Assembly (NCBI RefSeq): GCF_000828915.1
Contig: NZ_AP014569.1
Span: 1,550,001 to 1,614,000 of the forward strand
From: Serpentinimonas maccroryi
GTDB taxonomy: Bacteria > Pseudomonadota > Gammaproteobacteria > Burkholderiales > Burkholderiaceae_C
Length of the DNA stretch: 64,000 bases
Direction: 5' to 3'
In this document: positions 19,462 to 29,185 of the stretch, piece after piece
How positions within the stretch are numbered: the first letter of the stretch is position 1
How the letters are laid out: every line of letters starts with the position of its first letter
Made by a program: the position numbers and the translations under genes
Notes under the pieces: model-generated
Told to the model about the DNA's origin: nothing
The model's database searches: none
The model's input: the letters and a program-made list of their open reading frames with translations, nothing else

Positions 19462-20385
19462 ATGGTAAACCCTGTGCATGGTGTGGCGCACTATGAAAAC
19501 TTTCCGGTGGCATCGTGGCTGTGTCCGCCTGCCTTGCGTGCGCCGGTGCGGGCCATCTACGCCTTTGCGCGCTGCGCCGACGACATCGCTGATGAGGGCA
19601 ACGCCAGCGCAGCGCAGCGCCTACTCGATTTGCAGGCTTACCGCGCCGAATTTCTGGCCGCAGTTGCAACTGCTGCACCGGATGCAACGCCGGCTGCAGG
19701 CCAGTGCTGGCCGCACATCATGCCCGCGCTGGCGCAGCAGGTGCACGCCTGGCAGCTGCCCTTGGAGTCGCTGCTGCACCTGCTCGATGCCTTCGAGCAA
19801 GACGTGCGCCGCACCGCCAGCGGCCAGCTGTACGCCGACTTGCCCGAGCTGCTCGGCTACTGCAGCCGCTCGGCCAACCCGGTGGGGCGCTTGCTGCTGC
19901 ACCTCTATGGCGTGCGCGACGAGCGTTCGCTGCAGCAGAGCGACGCCATCTGCAGCGCGCTGCAACTGATCAACTTTTGGCAGGATTTGAGCCTCGACCT
20001 GCCGCGCCAGCGCCACTACTTGCCCTTGGCCGCCTTGCGGCGCCACGGGGTTGAATTGGAGAGCCTGCACCCAAGTGCCGGCGAACAGCCGCAGGCACAG
20101 GCCATGCTGCTGGAACTGTGCGCCCATGCCCGCGCTCTGATGCACCAAGGCGCCCCGCTGGCGTGGCGTCTGCCCGGCCGCGTGGGCTGGGAATTGCGCC
20201 TGGTGGTGCAGGGGGGGTTGCGCATTTTGGACAAAATCGAAACCTTGGGGGGCCGCACCTGGTGCCAGCGGCCGCGCCTGCGCGCCCCCGATGCTCCGCT
20301 GCTGCTGTGGCGCGCGCTCTGGCGGCCCGCAGCCGCCCTGCCCCCGTCCCCGCCTTTTGCGCCTCATCAGGAAAAAGCCCCATGA
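19462..20385 (+). CDS. hpnC: Squalene synthase HpnC
   Basis: HpnC belongs to the trans-isoprenyl diphosphate synthase head-to-head family and, with HpnD and HpnE, converts farnesyl diphosphate to squalene: HpnC makes hydroxysqualene from presqualene diphosphate. The 307 residues contain the first Asp-rich motif FARCADDIADEG near residue 36 and the second block LQLINFWQDLSLDLPRQRHY near residue 167. A CATAAT hexamer ends only seven bases before the ATG, so the transcript may have a very short or no leader. The stop overlaps the next gene by ATGA. A phytoene or dehydrosqualene synthase role is less likely given hpnD and hpnE in the same run. Confidence 0.9.
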   Translation: MVNPVHGVAHYENFPVASWLCPPALRAPVRAIYAFARCADDIADEGNASAAQRLLDLQAYRAEFLAAVATAAPDATPAAGQCWPHIMPALAQQVHAWQLPLESLLHLLDAFEQDVRRTASGQLYADLPELLGYCSRSANPVGRLLLHLYGVRDERSLQQSDAICSALQLINFWQDLSLDLPRQRHYLPLAALRRHGVELESLHPSAGEQPQAQAMLLELCAHARALMHQGAPLAWRLPGRVGWELRLVVQGGLRILDKIETLGGRTWCQRPRLRAPDAPLLLWRALWRPAAALPPSPPFAPHQEKAP

Positions 20386-21590
20386 ACCGCTGCCCGCGCC
20401 TGACGGCGTCGCCCACGCCTGCCACGCTGCCCCCTGCCCGCCCCCCAGTCGCCCAGCGCATGCAGGCGACCCTGCCCACGCTGGCTGCCTTGCCCATTGC
20501 CGCAACCACGCTGTCTGCCTTGCCGCTGGCTGCGGCCCTTTTGTTTGGCCTTCTAAGTGCCAGCTCCGCCCTAGGCCAAAACACAAACCCCCAAACCCAA
20601 GCCGCCACCGCCGCTGCCACCAGCGTCCAAACCGCGCGCCTCGACAGCGTCTGGCTGCAGCCCGAGCGCAGCGCCGCCGCCACGGTGCTGGCGCGCAACG
20701 AGTCGCGCCTGAGCGCCGAAGTGGGCGGCCGGGTGCTGAGCTGGGGCGCCGATGTGGGCGCCACGGTGCGGCGCGGCGATCTGCTGCTGCAGATCGACCC
20801 CACCGACCACGAACTGGCGCTGCAACGCGCCCAAGCTGGGCGCGACGCCGCCATGTCACGCTTGCAGTTGGGGCTGGCGCAGTTGCAACGCGCCCGCGAT
20901 CTGGTGGCGCAAGGCTTTTTCTCCAAAGAAGCGCTGACGCAGCGCGAAACCGAGGTCGCGCTGCAGCAGGCCGATCTGGCCAGTGCCGAAGCGCAGCTGC
21001 GCAGCGCCCGGCGCCAGCTCGAGCGCACCCGCGTGCTGGCCCCCTTTGCCGGCACCGTGGTGCAGCGCACGGCGCAAGTGGGCGAAACGGTCGCGCCCGG
21101 CACACCGCTGTTCGTGCTCGCCGAAAGCGGTGCCGCCGAGGTGCAAGCCCATGTGCCGCCGGCCGAGGTGCCGGGCTTGCGCCGCGCCGGGGCGTGGCAG
21201 TTCCAGCCCCAAGGCAGCGAACTCACGCACCCGCTGCGCCTGCTGCGCGTAAGCGCCACCGTGCAGGCCGCCAACCGCACCCAAACCGTGCGCCTAGGCT
21301 GGGCCGAGGCCGCCGCCCCCGGCACCGACCCAGGTGCGGCCACAGGCACCGCCCCCCCGGGCAGCAGCGGCGTGCTGCGCTGGCGCGACCCACAGCCCCA
21401 CATCCCGGCGGCCCTGATGGTGCGCCGGGGCGATGCGTTGGGCATCTTCGTGCGCCAAGGCCAACAAGCGCGCTTCATCGGCCTGCCCGGAGCACAAGAA
21501 GGGCGCGCTGTGGCCACCCAACTGCCGCCCGACACCCTGGTGGTGGTGCGTGGGCAAGCGGCGCTCACCGACGGCCAAGCCCTGAACTAA
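20382..21590 (+). CDS. RND efflux periplasmic adaptor (membrane fusion protein)
   Basis: An HlyD/AcrA-like adaptor that bridges an inner-membrane RND pump to an outer-membrane channel. The 402-residue protein has an N-terminal signal (hydrophobic stretch ending LLSASSALGQ), a lipoyl half (VLSWGADVGATVRRGDLLLQ), a coiled-coil hairpin (residues about 130-200, QRARDLVAQGFFSKEALTQR) and the second lipoyl half (VLAPFAGTVVQRTAQVGE). The ATG at 20382 overlaps the hpnC stop as ATGA, which implies translational coupling; ATG 20460 would give a shorter signal. The RND pump follows after 21 bases. Substrate unknown; the hpn context suggests lipids or envelope stress. Confidence 0.9.
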   Translation: MNRCPRLTASPTPATLPPARPPVAQRMQATLPTLAALPIAATTLSALPLAAALLFGLLSASSALGQNTNPQTQAATAAATSVQTARLDSVWLQPERSAAATVLARNESRLSAEVGGRVLSWGADVGATVRRGDLLLQIDPTDHELALQRAQAGRDAAMSRLQLGLAQLQRARDLVAQGFFSKEALTQRETEVALQQADLASAEAQLRSARRQLERTRVLAPFAGTVVQRTAQVGETVAPGTPLFVLAESGAAEVQAHVPPAEVPGLRRAGAWQFQPQGSELTHPLRLLRVSATVQAANRTQTVRLGWAEAAAPGTDPGAATGTAPPGSSGVLRWRDPQPHIPAALMVRRGDALGIFVRQGQQARFIGLPGAQEGRAVATQLPPDTLVVVRGQAALTDGQALN

Positions 21591-21611
21591 AGCGCGCGCC
21601 GCCTGCAGCCC

Positions 21612-24600
21612 ATGAAATTCTTTCGCTCCCTGCTCACCAACCACCCGCTGGCCAACATCGCCTTCGTGGTGGTGATATTGATCGGCCTACTCAGCTACCT
21701 GAGCATGCCGCGCGAGCAAGACCCAGAGATCAACTTCAACTGGGTCACCATCACCACCACGCTGCCCGGCGCCAGCGCCGAAGACATCGAGCAACTGGTC
21801 ACCAACCCGCTCGAAGACGCGATCGCCGGCGTCTCGGATGTGCGCTTCGTCACCTCGACCTCGCGCGAAACCGTCTCCAGCATCTTGGTGCGTTTTCACG
21901 AGATCAGCCCGCGCGTGTTCAGCCAGCGCATGAACGATTTGCGGCGCGAGATTCAAAACGCCGCCACCGCCGAACTGCCCCCCGAAGCCAACGACCCGCG
22001 CGTGATGGAGATCACCTCCTCGAGCGGCTTCCCGACCGCCACCGTGCAACTGATCGGCTTGGCCAACGACGAAACGCTGCGCCTCAACGCCCGCCGCATC
22101 CAGTCCGACATGGAGCGCATCACCGGCATCGACCAGGTCTTTGCCTCGGGGCTGCGCGACCCGGTGATCCGCGTCAGCCCCGACCCGATGGCGCTGGCGG
22201 CGCACCAGCTCACGGCCACCGACGTGGCCGACGCGCTGCGCCTGTGGTGGCGCGACAGCGCCGCCGGCACCCTCAAGACCGATGGCGGCGCCTGGTCGGT
22301 GAGCGTGCGCGGGGTGGTGCTCGACCCCTCCGAGCTCGCCAGCTTGCCGGTGGCCGCTGCCGGCCGCCCCGGTGTCTCGGTGCGCTTGGGCGACGTGGCG
22401 CGGATCGAACGCGACCGCGCCCTGGCCGCGCAACTGGCCTCGGTCAACGGCCAGCCGGCGATTTCGATGCCCTTTACCAAAACCGCCGGCACCAATACCC
22501 TCGAGCTGGTGGACCGGGTGAACGCCTACATCGCGGCGCAAAACCCGACGCTGGCGCTCTACGGCCTGCGGCTGGAGCTGAGCGACGACCAGACCGTGCC
22601 CACGCGCGAAGCCATCTCGATCATGCAGACCAACGCGCTCTACGGCATGCTGCTGGTGCTGGCGGTGTGCTGGCTGTTTTTGGGCTCGCGCATCGGCGCG
22701 CTGGTGGCGCTGGGCATTCCGTTTTCGCTCATGGGCACCTTTGCCCTGCTGGCGCCCCTGGGCTATACGGTCAACATCTCGGTGCTGCTGGGGGTGGTGA
22801 TCGCGCTCGGCATGCTCGTCGATGACGCGGTGGTGGTGGCCGAATCGATCTACTACCGCATGGAGCGCGGGCAACAAGCCCTGCAAGCCAGCCTCGATGG
22901 CATCGGCGAAGTCTGGAAGCCGGTGCTGGCCTCGGTGGCCACCACCATGGCCGCTTTTATGCCGCTGATGCTGCTGCCCGGCATCGTGGGCGACTTCATG
23001 TTCATCATCCCCTTCGTGGTCACGCTGGCGCTGGCGATCTCGCTCATCGAAGCGTTCTGGATGTTGCCGGTGCACGTGCAACTGGTGAGCGGGCGCTTCG
23101 AGCGGCCGCCCTCGCGCGTGCAGCGCTGGCGCAACGCCTTCAACCGCGGCCTGCGGCTGCGCTACACGCAGTGGCTGGCTTTCGTGCTGCGCCGCCCCAA
23201 GCGCTTTTCGGCGCTGGCCATGGCGATCATCGGGCTGGCGGTGCTGCTGTACGCCGTCGGGGTGGTGCGGGTGCAGTTCTTTGCCTTTGACCCGATCCGC
23301 GCTTTCTACGTCAACGTGGACATGCCCGCCAACGCCACGCTGGAGCAGACCATGGCCGTGACCGAACAGGTCGAGCAGGCGGTGCGCGCGCGCTTGCAAG
23401 GCGTGGGGCCGGCCGAGGAGGGGCACGAGGCGCGCTCGGTCTCGAGCACGGCGGGGCTGATGTTTACCGACACCGAGCCGGTGTATGGCGACAACTTCGG
23501 CCAGATTTTCGTCTCGCTCAACCCGCGCACGGGCGACGCACGCGAGGTGCAGGAGGTGGTCGAGGCGATGCGCGCCGACATCGAGGGCATGGACACGCCG
23601 GGCGAGCAGAGCTTCTTCATCTTCACCGGCGGCCCGCCCACGGGAATGCCGATCAACATCCGGGTGCGCGGCGACGATTTCGACGAGATTCAACGCGCCG
23701 CCGAAGCCATCAAAGAACTGGTGCGCGCCATCCCCGGCACCCAAGACGTGCAAGACGACAACCTGCCCGGTCGGCCGCTGCTGCAACTGCGCCTCAACCA
23801 CGAGGCCATGCGCGAGCTCGGCCTCAATGCGCAGCAGGTGACGCGGCTGGTGCGGCTGGCGGTGGACGGCGAAACGGTGGCCTTTACCCGCTTGCAGGGC
23901 GACCGCATCGAGCTCAAGGTGCGCAGCAGCTCGGCGCTGGGGCTGCGGCCCGACCCGGACGCGCTGCTCAACGAACCGGTGGCGCTGCCCAACGGCCAGA
24001 TCGCGCGCCTAGGCACCTTGGTCGAGGTGCAGGTGTTGCCGGGGCGCGGGGCCATCCGGCACTACAACCTGCGCCGCACCATCACCGTGCAGGCCAACCT
24101 GGACCGCGAACTCACCGACACCCGCGAAGCCAACCTGCAGGTGAAGGCGGGCTGGGAGCGCATCCGCGCCCAGCACCCGGGCGTCGACCTCGACTTCACC
24201 GGCGAGCTCGAAGACATCGAAGAAAGCCTGGACGCGATGGGGGTGCTGTTCCTGTTCGGCATCGGCCTGATCTACCTGATTTTGGCGGCGCAGTTTCGCA
24301 GCTACTTCCAGCCGCTGATGGTGCTGGTGGCGGTGCCGCTGGCCTTTGCCGGGGTGGCTTTTGGGCTGGCGCTTTCAGGCAATCCGCTCTCGCTCTACAC
24401 CCTGTACGGCGTGATCGCGCTGGGTGGCATCGCGGTCAATTCGGCCATCGTGCTGATCGACGCCGCCAACGAGCGGCTGCGCGCCGGCATGAGCGTGCTC
24501 CACGCCACGCTGTACGCGGCGCGGCGGCGCGTGGTGCCGGTGCTCATCACCAGCAGCACCACCATCGGCGGGCTGGCCTCCTTGGCCTTTGGCTTGGGCG

Positions 24601-24755
24601 GCGAGAGCCTGCTGTGGGGGCCGGTGGCGGCCAGCATCGTTTACGGCTTGGCGTTTTCGACCGTGCTCACGCTGTTTGTGGTGCCCTTGCTCTACCATGC
24701 CTTCATGCGCTACTCCCCTTTGAGCCGGAGCGGCGCGGCCGAGCCTGCGGCCTAA
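21612..24755 (+). CDS. RND efflux pump inner-membrane permease
   Basis: A 1047-residue proton-driven RND transporter of the AcrB/HAE type. It starts with FFRSLLTNHPLANIAFVVVI, the typical first transmembrane helix, followed by a large periplasmic domain, the TM4 motif ALGMLVDDAVVVAESI with paired Asp near residue 405, a second periplasmic loop and the TM10-12 block (ALGGIAVNSAIVLIDAANER, GPVAASIVYGLAFSTVLTLF). With its adaptor it should form a tripartite pump, but no outer-membrane channel gene is adjacent. It is not of the HpnN type usually linked to hopanoids. It sits between hpnC and hpnD on the same strand. Confidence 0.94.
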   Translation: MKFFRSLLTNHPLANIAFVVVILIGLLSYLSMPREQDPEINFNWVTITTTLPGASAEDIEQLVTNPLEDAIAGVSDVRFVTSTSRETVSSILVRFHEISPRVFSQRMNDLRREIQNAATAELPPEANDPRVMEITSSSGFPTATVQLIGLANDETLRLNARRIQSDMERITGIDQVFASGLRDPVIRVSPDPMALAAHQLTATDVADALRLWWRDSAAGTLKTDGGAWSVSVRGVVLDPSELASLPVAAAGRPGVSVRLGDVARIERDRALAAQLASVNGQPAISMPFTKTAGTNTLELVDRVNAYIAAQNPTLALYGLRLELSDDQTVPTREAISIMQTNALYGMLLVLAVCWLFLGSRIGALVALGIPFSLMGTFALLAPLGYTVNISVLLGVVIALGMLVDDAVVVAESIYYRMERGQQALQASLDGIGEVWKPVLASVATTMAAFMPLMLLPGIVGDFMFIIPFVVTLALAISLIEAFWMLPVHVQLVSGRFERPPSRVQRWRNAFNRGLRLRYTQWLAFVLRRPKRFSALAMAIIGLAVLLYAVGVVRVQFFAFDPIRAFYVNVDMPANATLEQTMAVTEQVEQAVRARLQGVGPAEEGHEARSVSSTAGLMFTDTEPVYGDNFGQIFVSLNPRTGDAREVQEVVEAMRADIEGMDTPGEQSFFIFTGGPPTGMPINIRVRGDDFDEIQRAAEAIKELVRAIPGTQDVQDDNLPGRPLLQLRLNHEAMRELGLNAQQVTRLVRLAVDGETVAFTRLQGDRIELKVRSSSALGLRPDPDALLNEPVALPNGQIARLGTLVEVQVLPGRGAIRHYNLRRTITVQANLDRELTDTREANLQVKAGWERIRAQHPGVDLDFTGELEDIEESLDAMGVLFLFGIGLIYLILAAQFRSYFQPLMVLVAVPLAFAGVAFGLALSGNPLSLYTLYGVIALGGIAVNSAIVLIDAANERLRAGMSVLHATLYAARRRVVPVLITSSTTIGGLASLAFGLGGESLLWGPVAASIVYGLAFSTVLTLFVVPLLYHAFMRYSPLSRSGAAEPAA

Positions 24756-24802
24756 GGCCCTGCGCCATCAGCCAGCAGCCGCCAGCCCATTGCCCCCAGA
24801 CC

Positions 24803-25669
24803 ATGACGCCACAAGCCTACGCCCAGCAAAAAGCCGCCGCCTCGGGCAGCAGCTTTTACTACGCCTTTTTGTTTTTGCCGCCGCCCCAGCGCGCCGCCAT
24901 CACCGCCTTTTACGCCTACTGCCGCGAAATCGACGACGTGGTCGATGAGGTGCACGACCCGGCGGTGGCGCAGCTCAAGCTGCACTGGTGGCGGTTGCAG
25001 GTGGCGCGCTGCTATGACACCAGCCACGGCGTGCCCGAACACCCAGCCCTGCAGGCGCTGCAACCGCACTTGGCCACCTACGGCATCGAGGCCGAGCACC
25101 TGCTGCAGATCATCGACGGCTGCCAGATGGACTTGGAGCAGTCGCGCTACCTCGACTACCCCGGCCTGCAGCGCTATTGCCACCTGGTGGCGGGCGTGGT
25201 GGGCGAGGTGGCGGCGCGCATTTTTGGCCAGAGCACGGCCCAGACCACGGCCTACGCGCACCGGCTCGGGCTGGCGCTGCAGCTGACCAACATCATCCGC
25301 GACGTCGGCGAAGACGCGCTGCGCGGGCGCATTTACCTGCCGGTCAATGAGTTGCAGCGCTTCGAGGTCAAGGCGCACGAGCTGCTCAAGCGCGGCCAGG
25401 GGGCCGAAGCCGGTTTTGAGGCCCGCTGCACGGCGCTGCTGCAATTCCAGATAGCGCGCGCGCTCGGCGTTTATGACGAGGCGCTGGCGCTGCTGCCCGC
25501 CGCCGACCGGCGCGCCCAAAAACCCGGATTGATGATGGCCAGCATCTACCGCCGGCTGCTGCAGCAGATCGCCACCGATCCGCTGCGCGTGCTCACGCAG
25601 CGCGTGCGCCTGACGCCCTTGACCAAATTTTGGCTGGCCTGGAAGGTGCAGGCGCTGGGGCGGCTGTGA
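24803..25669 (+). CDS. hpnD: Presqualene diphosphate synthase HpnD
   Basis: HpnD joins two farnesyl diphosphate molecules to presqualene diphosphate, the first step of the HpnDCE squalene route. The 288 residues contain the Asp-rich motifs YCREIDDVVDEVHD near residue 44 and LTNIIRDVGEDALRGRIYLP near residue 164, both intact. The start is ATG 24803, in the middle of a frame that opens further upstream inside the pump gene. It follows the RND pump after 47 bases and precedes hpnE after 37 bases. Confidence 0.92.
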   Translation: MTPQAYAQQKAAASGSSFYYAFLFLPPPQRAAITAFYAYCREIDDVVDEVHDPAVAQLKLHWWRLQVARCYDTSHGVPEHPALQALQPHLATYGIEAEHLLQIIDGCQMDLEQSRYLDYPGLQRYCHLVAGVVGEVAARIFGQSTAQTTAYAHRLGLALQLTNIIRDVGEDALRGRIYLPVNELQRFEVKAHELLKRGQGAEAGFEARCTALLQFQIARALGVYDEALALLPAADRRAQKPGLMMASIYRRLLQQIATDPLRVLTQRVRLTPLTKFWLAWKVQALGRL

Positions 25670-25706
25670 GGCTAGGCAGCAACCGCACCCCCATGGATCA
25701 GCGGCC

Positions 25707-27164
25707 ATGACAGCGCGCGTGCTCATCGTCGGCGGCGGCTGGGCCGGCTTGGCAGCGGCGGTGCGCGCCTGCGAGCGCGGGCTGGAGGTGACGCTGCTGG
25801 AGGCGGCGCGGGCGTGGGGCGGGCGCGCGCGGGCGCTCGAGCGCGGGTCGGGCTCAGACATCCCGCCGGCCCCGCCACTGCAGCTCGACAACGGCCAGCA
25901 CATCCTGATCGGCGCTTACACCCAAACCCTAGGCCTGATGCAGCGCTTGGGCGTGGACTTGAGCGCGCATCTGCACGCCATGCCGCTCGATCTGCGCTTT
26001 GCCGACGGCAGCGGGCTGGCTACACCGTCTTGGGCGCTGCGCTGGCCGGCCCCGCTCGACACCCTGGCGGCGATGGCCGGCGCGCGCGGTTGGAGCTGGC
26101 GCGACCGGGCGGCGCTGCTGGCAGCGGCGGCGGGCTGGCGCCGGCGCGGCTTTGCCTGCGCCCCGAGCGCGAGCGTGGCCGGCCTGTGCGCCAGCCTGCC
26201 GCCGCGGGTCTGGCACGACCTGATCGAGCCGCTGTGTGTGGCCGCGCTCAACACCCCGGCGCAGCAGGCCAGCGGCCAGGTGTTTTTGACGGTGCTGCGC
26301 GATGCCTTGCTCGGGGCCGGCCATGCGCCTTGGCGCGCTTCGCAGCTGCTGTTGCCGCGCACCTGCTTGGGCGATTTGCTGCCCCTGCCTGCCGTGCGCT
26401 GGCTCAAGCAGCGCGGCGCGCAACTGCACCTAGGGCAGCGCGCCACCGGCCTAGAACGCAGCACAGATGGCCGCTGGCGCGTGCACAGCGCCGGCGCCGT
26501 GTACGAAGCCGAAAACCTGATTCTGGCTTGCCCCGCAGCCGCAGCCGCGCGCTTGCTGCGCGGTCTGCCAGAGGCCCCTGCGGATTGGATCGAACCCGCA
26601 GCAGCGCTGGCTCACACCGCCATCGGCACCGTGTATGTGGCGGGCTGGCTGCGCACACCGTGGCCGAGCTCACACCCGATGCTGGCGCTGCGCAGCAGCG
26701 GGCCCGACAGCCCAGCGCAGTTTGCGTTTAGGCGCGATTGGCTGCAAACGCCGCCGGCGGCAGCGGTTGCGACTGCCCAAACCAGCGGCAGCAGGCACCC
26801 CGCCCACGGCGACCAAGCGCACCAAACCCAAGCCGGGCGCGCACCCCGCGTCAGCGAACAATCGGATTGGGCTGAACTGGCCCTGGTGGCCAGTGCCTGC
26901 ACCACGGACAAAGCCGCGCTGCAAGCCGCCGTGCTGGCCCAAGCTCGCGCAGCGCTGGGGTTGCACGGGGAGCAGGTGCGGCAGACGGTGATCGAAAAGC
27001 GCGCCACCTTTGCCTGCACGCCGGCCCTGCAGCGCCCAGCGGCAGCGATTGCACCGGGCTTGTGGGCAGCGGGCGACTACATCGACGGCCCCTACCCGGC
27101 TACGCTGGAAGGCGCGGTGCGCAGCGGCTTGGAAGCCGCCGAGCACTGTACGACCACGGCCTGA
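25707..27164 (+). CDS. hpnE: Hydroxysqualene dehydroxylase HpnE
   Basis: A FAD-dependent amine-oxidase-fold enzyme that reduces hydroxysqualene to squalene. The 485-residue protein opens with the dinucleotide-binding motif VLIVGGGWAGLAAAV and the paired acidic residue in VTLLEAARAWGGRA, and ends with the second FAD motif GLWAAGDYIDGPYPATLEGA. A long Gln/Ala/Arg-rich insertion lies near residues 350-385. It is the last gene of the hpnC-RND-hpnD-hpnE run and converges with phaB. No squalene-hopene cyclase gene occurs in the window, so the end product cannot be fixed from here. Confidence 0.9.
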   Translation: MTARVLIVGGGWAGLAAAVRACERGLEVTLLEAARAWGGRARALERGSGSDIPPAPPLQLDNGQHILIGAYTQTLGLMQRLGVDLSAHLHAMPLDLRFADGSGLATPSWALRWPAPLDTLAAMAGARGWSWRDRAALLAAAAGWRRRGFACAPSASVAGLCASLPPRVWHDLIEPLCVAALNTPAQQASGQVFLTVLRDALLGAGHAPWRASQLLLPRTCLGDLLPLPAVRWLKQRGAQLHLGQRATGLERSTDGRWRVHSAGAVYEAENLILACPAAAAARLLRGLPEAPADWIEPAAALAHTAIGTVYVAGWLRTPWPSSHPMLALRSSGPDSPAQFAFRRDWLQTPPAAAVATAQTSGSRHPAHGDQAHQTQAGRAPRVSEQSDWAELALVASACTTDKAALQAAVLAQARAALGLHGEQVRQTVIEKRATFACTPALQRPAAAIAPGLWAAGDYIDGPYPATLEGAVRSGLEAAEHCTTTA

Positions 27165-27190
27165 AATCGGCCTGCGCCTCAGCCCCCACC

Positions 27191-27928
27191 TCAACCCATG
27201 TGCAAGCCGCCGTTGCAGCTGAAGTCGGCGCCGGTGGTGAAGCCCGAGTCTTCGCCCGCCAGCCAGGTGACGATGGAGCCGATTTCGTCGGGCGTGCCCA
27301 AGCGCTTGACCGGAATCGTGGCCACGATCTTTTCCAGCACGTCGGGGCGGATGGCGCGCACCATGTCGGTGCCGATGTAGCCCGGGCTCACGGTGTTGAC
27401 CGTCACGCCCTTGGCCGCCACTTCTTGCGCCAGCGCCATGGTGAAGCCGTGCATCCCGGCCTTGGCGGCCGAGTAGTTGGTCTGCCCGGCTTGGCCCTTC
27501 TCGCCGTTGACCGACGAAATCTGGATGATGCGGCCCCAGCCGCGCTCGACCATATCCGGCACCACCTGCTTGGTGACGTTGAACATGGAGGTGAGGTTGG
27601 TGGTGATCACCGCGTCCCAGTCTTCTTTGGTCATCTTCAGGAACATGCGATCGCGCGTGATGCCGGCGTTGTTGACCAGTACATCGATCGGGCCGTGCTC
27701 GGCCTTGGCCTTGGTGAAGGCCTCGACGGTGGAGTCCCACTCGCCCACGTTGCCCACGCTGGCGTAGAAGGTGTAGCCCAGCGCGGCTTGCTCGTCGATC
27801 CACTTTTGGTGGTCGCGCGTGGGGCCGCAGCCGGCGATGACCTTGAAGCCCGCCTTGGCCAAGCGCTGGCAGATCGCGGTGCCGATGCCGCCCATACCGC
27901 CAGTGACGTATGCGATTTTTTGATTCAT
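27191..27928 (-). CDS. phaB: Acetoacetyl-CoA reductase
   Basis: An NADPH-dependent short-chain dehydrogenase that reduces acetoacetyl-CoA to (R)-3-hydroxybutyryl-CoA for polyhydroxybutyrate synthesis. The 245-residue protein has the nucleotide motif VTGGMGGIG at residues 7-15, the NNAG motif, and the catalytic Ser and Tyr-x-x-x-Lys in SSVNGEKGQAGQTNYSAAK. The substrate-specific end TGADFSCNGGLHMG is typical of PhaB. The start is ATG 27928 behind GAGGGG. It is the last gene of phaC-phaA-phaB, 38 bases after phaA. Confidence 0.95.
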   Translation of the reverse strand: MNQKIAYVTGGMGGIGTAICQRLAKAGFKVIAGCGPTRDHQKWIDEQAALGYTFYASVGNVGEWDSTVEAFTKAKAEHGPIDVLVNNAGITRDRMFLKMTKEDWDAVITTNLTSMFNVTKQVVPDMVERGWGRIIQISSVNGEKGQAGQTNYSAAKAGMHGFTMALAQEVAAKGVTVNTVSPGYIGTDMVRAIRPDVLEKIVATIPVKRLGTPDEIGSIVTWLAGEDSGFTTGADFSCNGGLHMG

Positions 27929-27966
27929 GTGTTGCCCCTCTGTTTGGGTGGAAAAAAAATTGCGTT

Positions 27967-29145
27967 TCAGCGCTCGACGGTGAGCGCCACGCCCATGCCG
28001 CCGCCGATGCACAGCGCGGCCAGGCCTTTTTTGGCGCCGCGGCGCTGCATTTCGTGCAGCAGCGTGACCAGCACGCGGCAGCCCGAGGCCCCGATCGGGT
28101 GCCCGATGGCGATGGCGCCGCCATTGACGTTGACCTTGGCCGCATCGACCCCAAGCCCGAGGTTGACCGCGCAGGCCTGCGCCGCAAAGGCCTCGTTGAG
28201 CTCGAACAGATCGACGTCGCCCACGCCCCAGCCGGCACGCGCCAGCGCTTTTTGCGAAGCCGACACCGGCCCCATGCCCATCACGCTCGGGTCCAGCCCG
28301 GTGGTGGCGTAGCTGCGGATGGTGGCCAGTGGCGTCAGGCCCAGCGCCGCCGCCTTGGCCGCCGACATCACCAGCACCGCGGCGGCGCCGTCGTTGATGC
28401 CCGAGGCGTTGCCTGCGGTGACGGTGCCCGCTTTGTCGAAAGCCGGGCGCAGGCCGGCCAGCGCCTCTTGGTTGCTCTTGCGATTCAGGTATTCATCGCT
28501 GTCAAAGACCAGCGCATCGCCTTTTTTCTGCGGGATCAGCACCGGCACGATCTCATCCTTGAACTTGCCGGCGTCTTGGGCGGCAGCGGCTTTTTGCTGG
28601 CTGCCAAAGGCCAGCGCGTCTTGCATCTCGCGCGTGATGCCGTGCGCCTTGGCCACGTTTTCGGCCGTGATGCCCATGTGGTACTGGTTGTACACGTCCC
28701 ACAGGCCATCGACGATCATCGAATCGACCAGCTTCCAGTCGCCCATGCGCTGGCCGTCGCGGCTGGCGGGCAGCAGATGCGGGCTGGCGCTCATGTTTTC
28801 TTGGCCGCCGGCGATCACGATCTCGCTGTCGCCGGTGGCGATGGCTTGCGCCGCCAGCATCACCGCCTTCAGGCCCGAGCCACAGACGGCGTTGATGGTC
28901 ATGGCCGGGGTTTCTTTGGCCAGACCGGCTTTGATCATGGCTTGGCGCGCTGGATTTTGGCCCGCGCCCGCTGCCAGCACCTGGCCCAAAATCACTTCCC
29001 CGACCTGCTCGGGGGCCAAGCCGGTGCGCTGCAACAGCCCCTTGATCACGGCGGCGCCGAGTTCGGGCGCACTCACTTTGGCCAAGCTGCCGCCAAACTT
29101 GCCGACGGCGGTGCGGGCGGCGGCGACGATGACGATGTCTTGCAT
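27967..29145 (-). CDS. phaA: Acetyl-CoA C-acetyltransferase (beta-ketothiolase)
   Basis: It condenses two acetyl-CoA to acetoacetyl-CoA. The 392-residue thiolase begins [19 protein letters not shown] and has the nucleophilic Cys in [11 protein letters not shown] near residue 88, the His in [10 protein letters not shown] near residue 348 and the second Cys in LCIGGGMG near residue 378. The start is ATG 29145, preceded by GAGAG-like purines; the open frame upstream overlaps phaC and is not used. It lies 40 bases after phaC. Confidence 0.96.
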   Translation of the reverse strand: MQDIVIVAAARTAVGKFGGSLAKVSAPELGAAVIKGLLQRTGLAPEQVGEVILGQVLAAGAGQNPARQAMIKAGLAKETPAMTINAVCGSGLKAVMLAAQAIATGDSEIVIAGGQENMSASPHLLPASRDGQRMGDWKLVDSMIVDGLWDVYNQYHMGITAENVAKAHGITREMQDALAFGSQQKAAAAQDAGKFKDEIVPVLIPQKKGDALVFDSDEYLNRKSNQEALAGLRPAFDKAGTVTAGNASGINDGAAAVLVMSAAKAAALGLTPLATIRSYATTGLDPSVMGMGPVSASQKALARAGWGVGDVDLFELNEAFAAQACAVNLGLGVDAAKVNVNGGAIAIGHPIGASGCRVLVTLLHEMQRRGAKKGLAALCIGGGMGVALTVER

Positions 29146-29185
29146 TTTTGCTCTCCTGTTGCAGTTGAAGTGAAAATTTTGGGCC

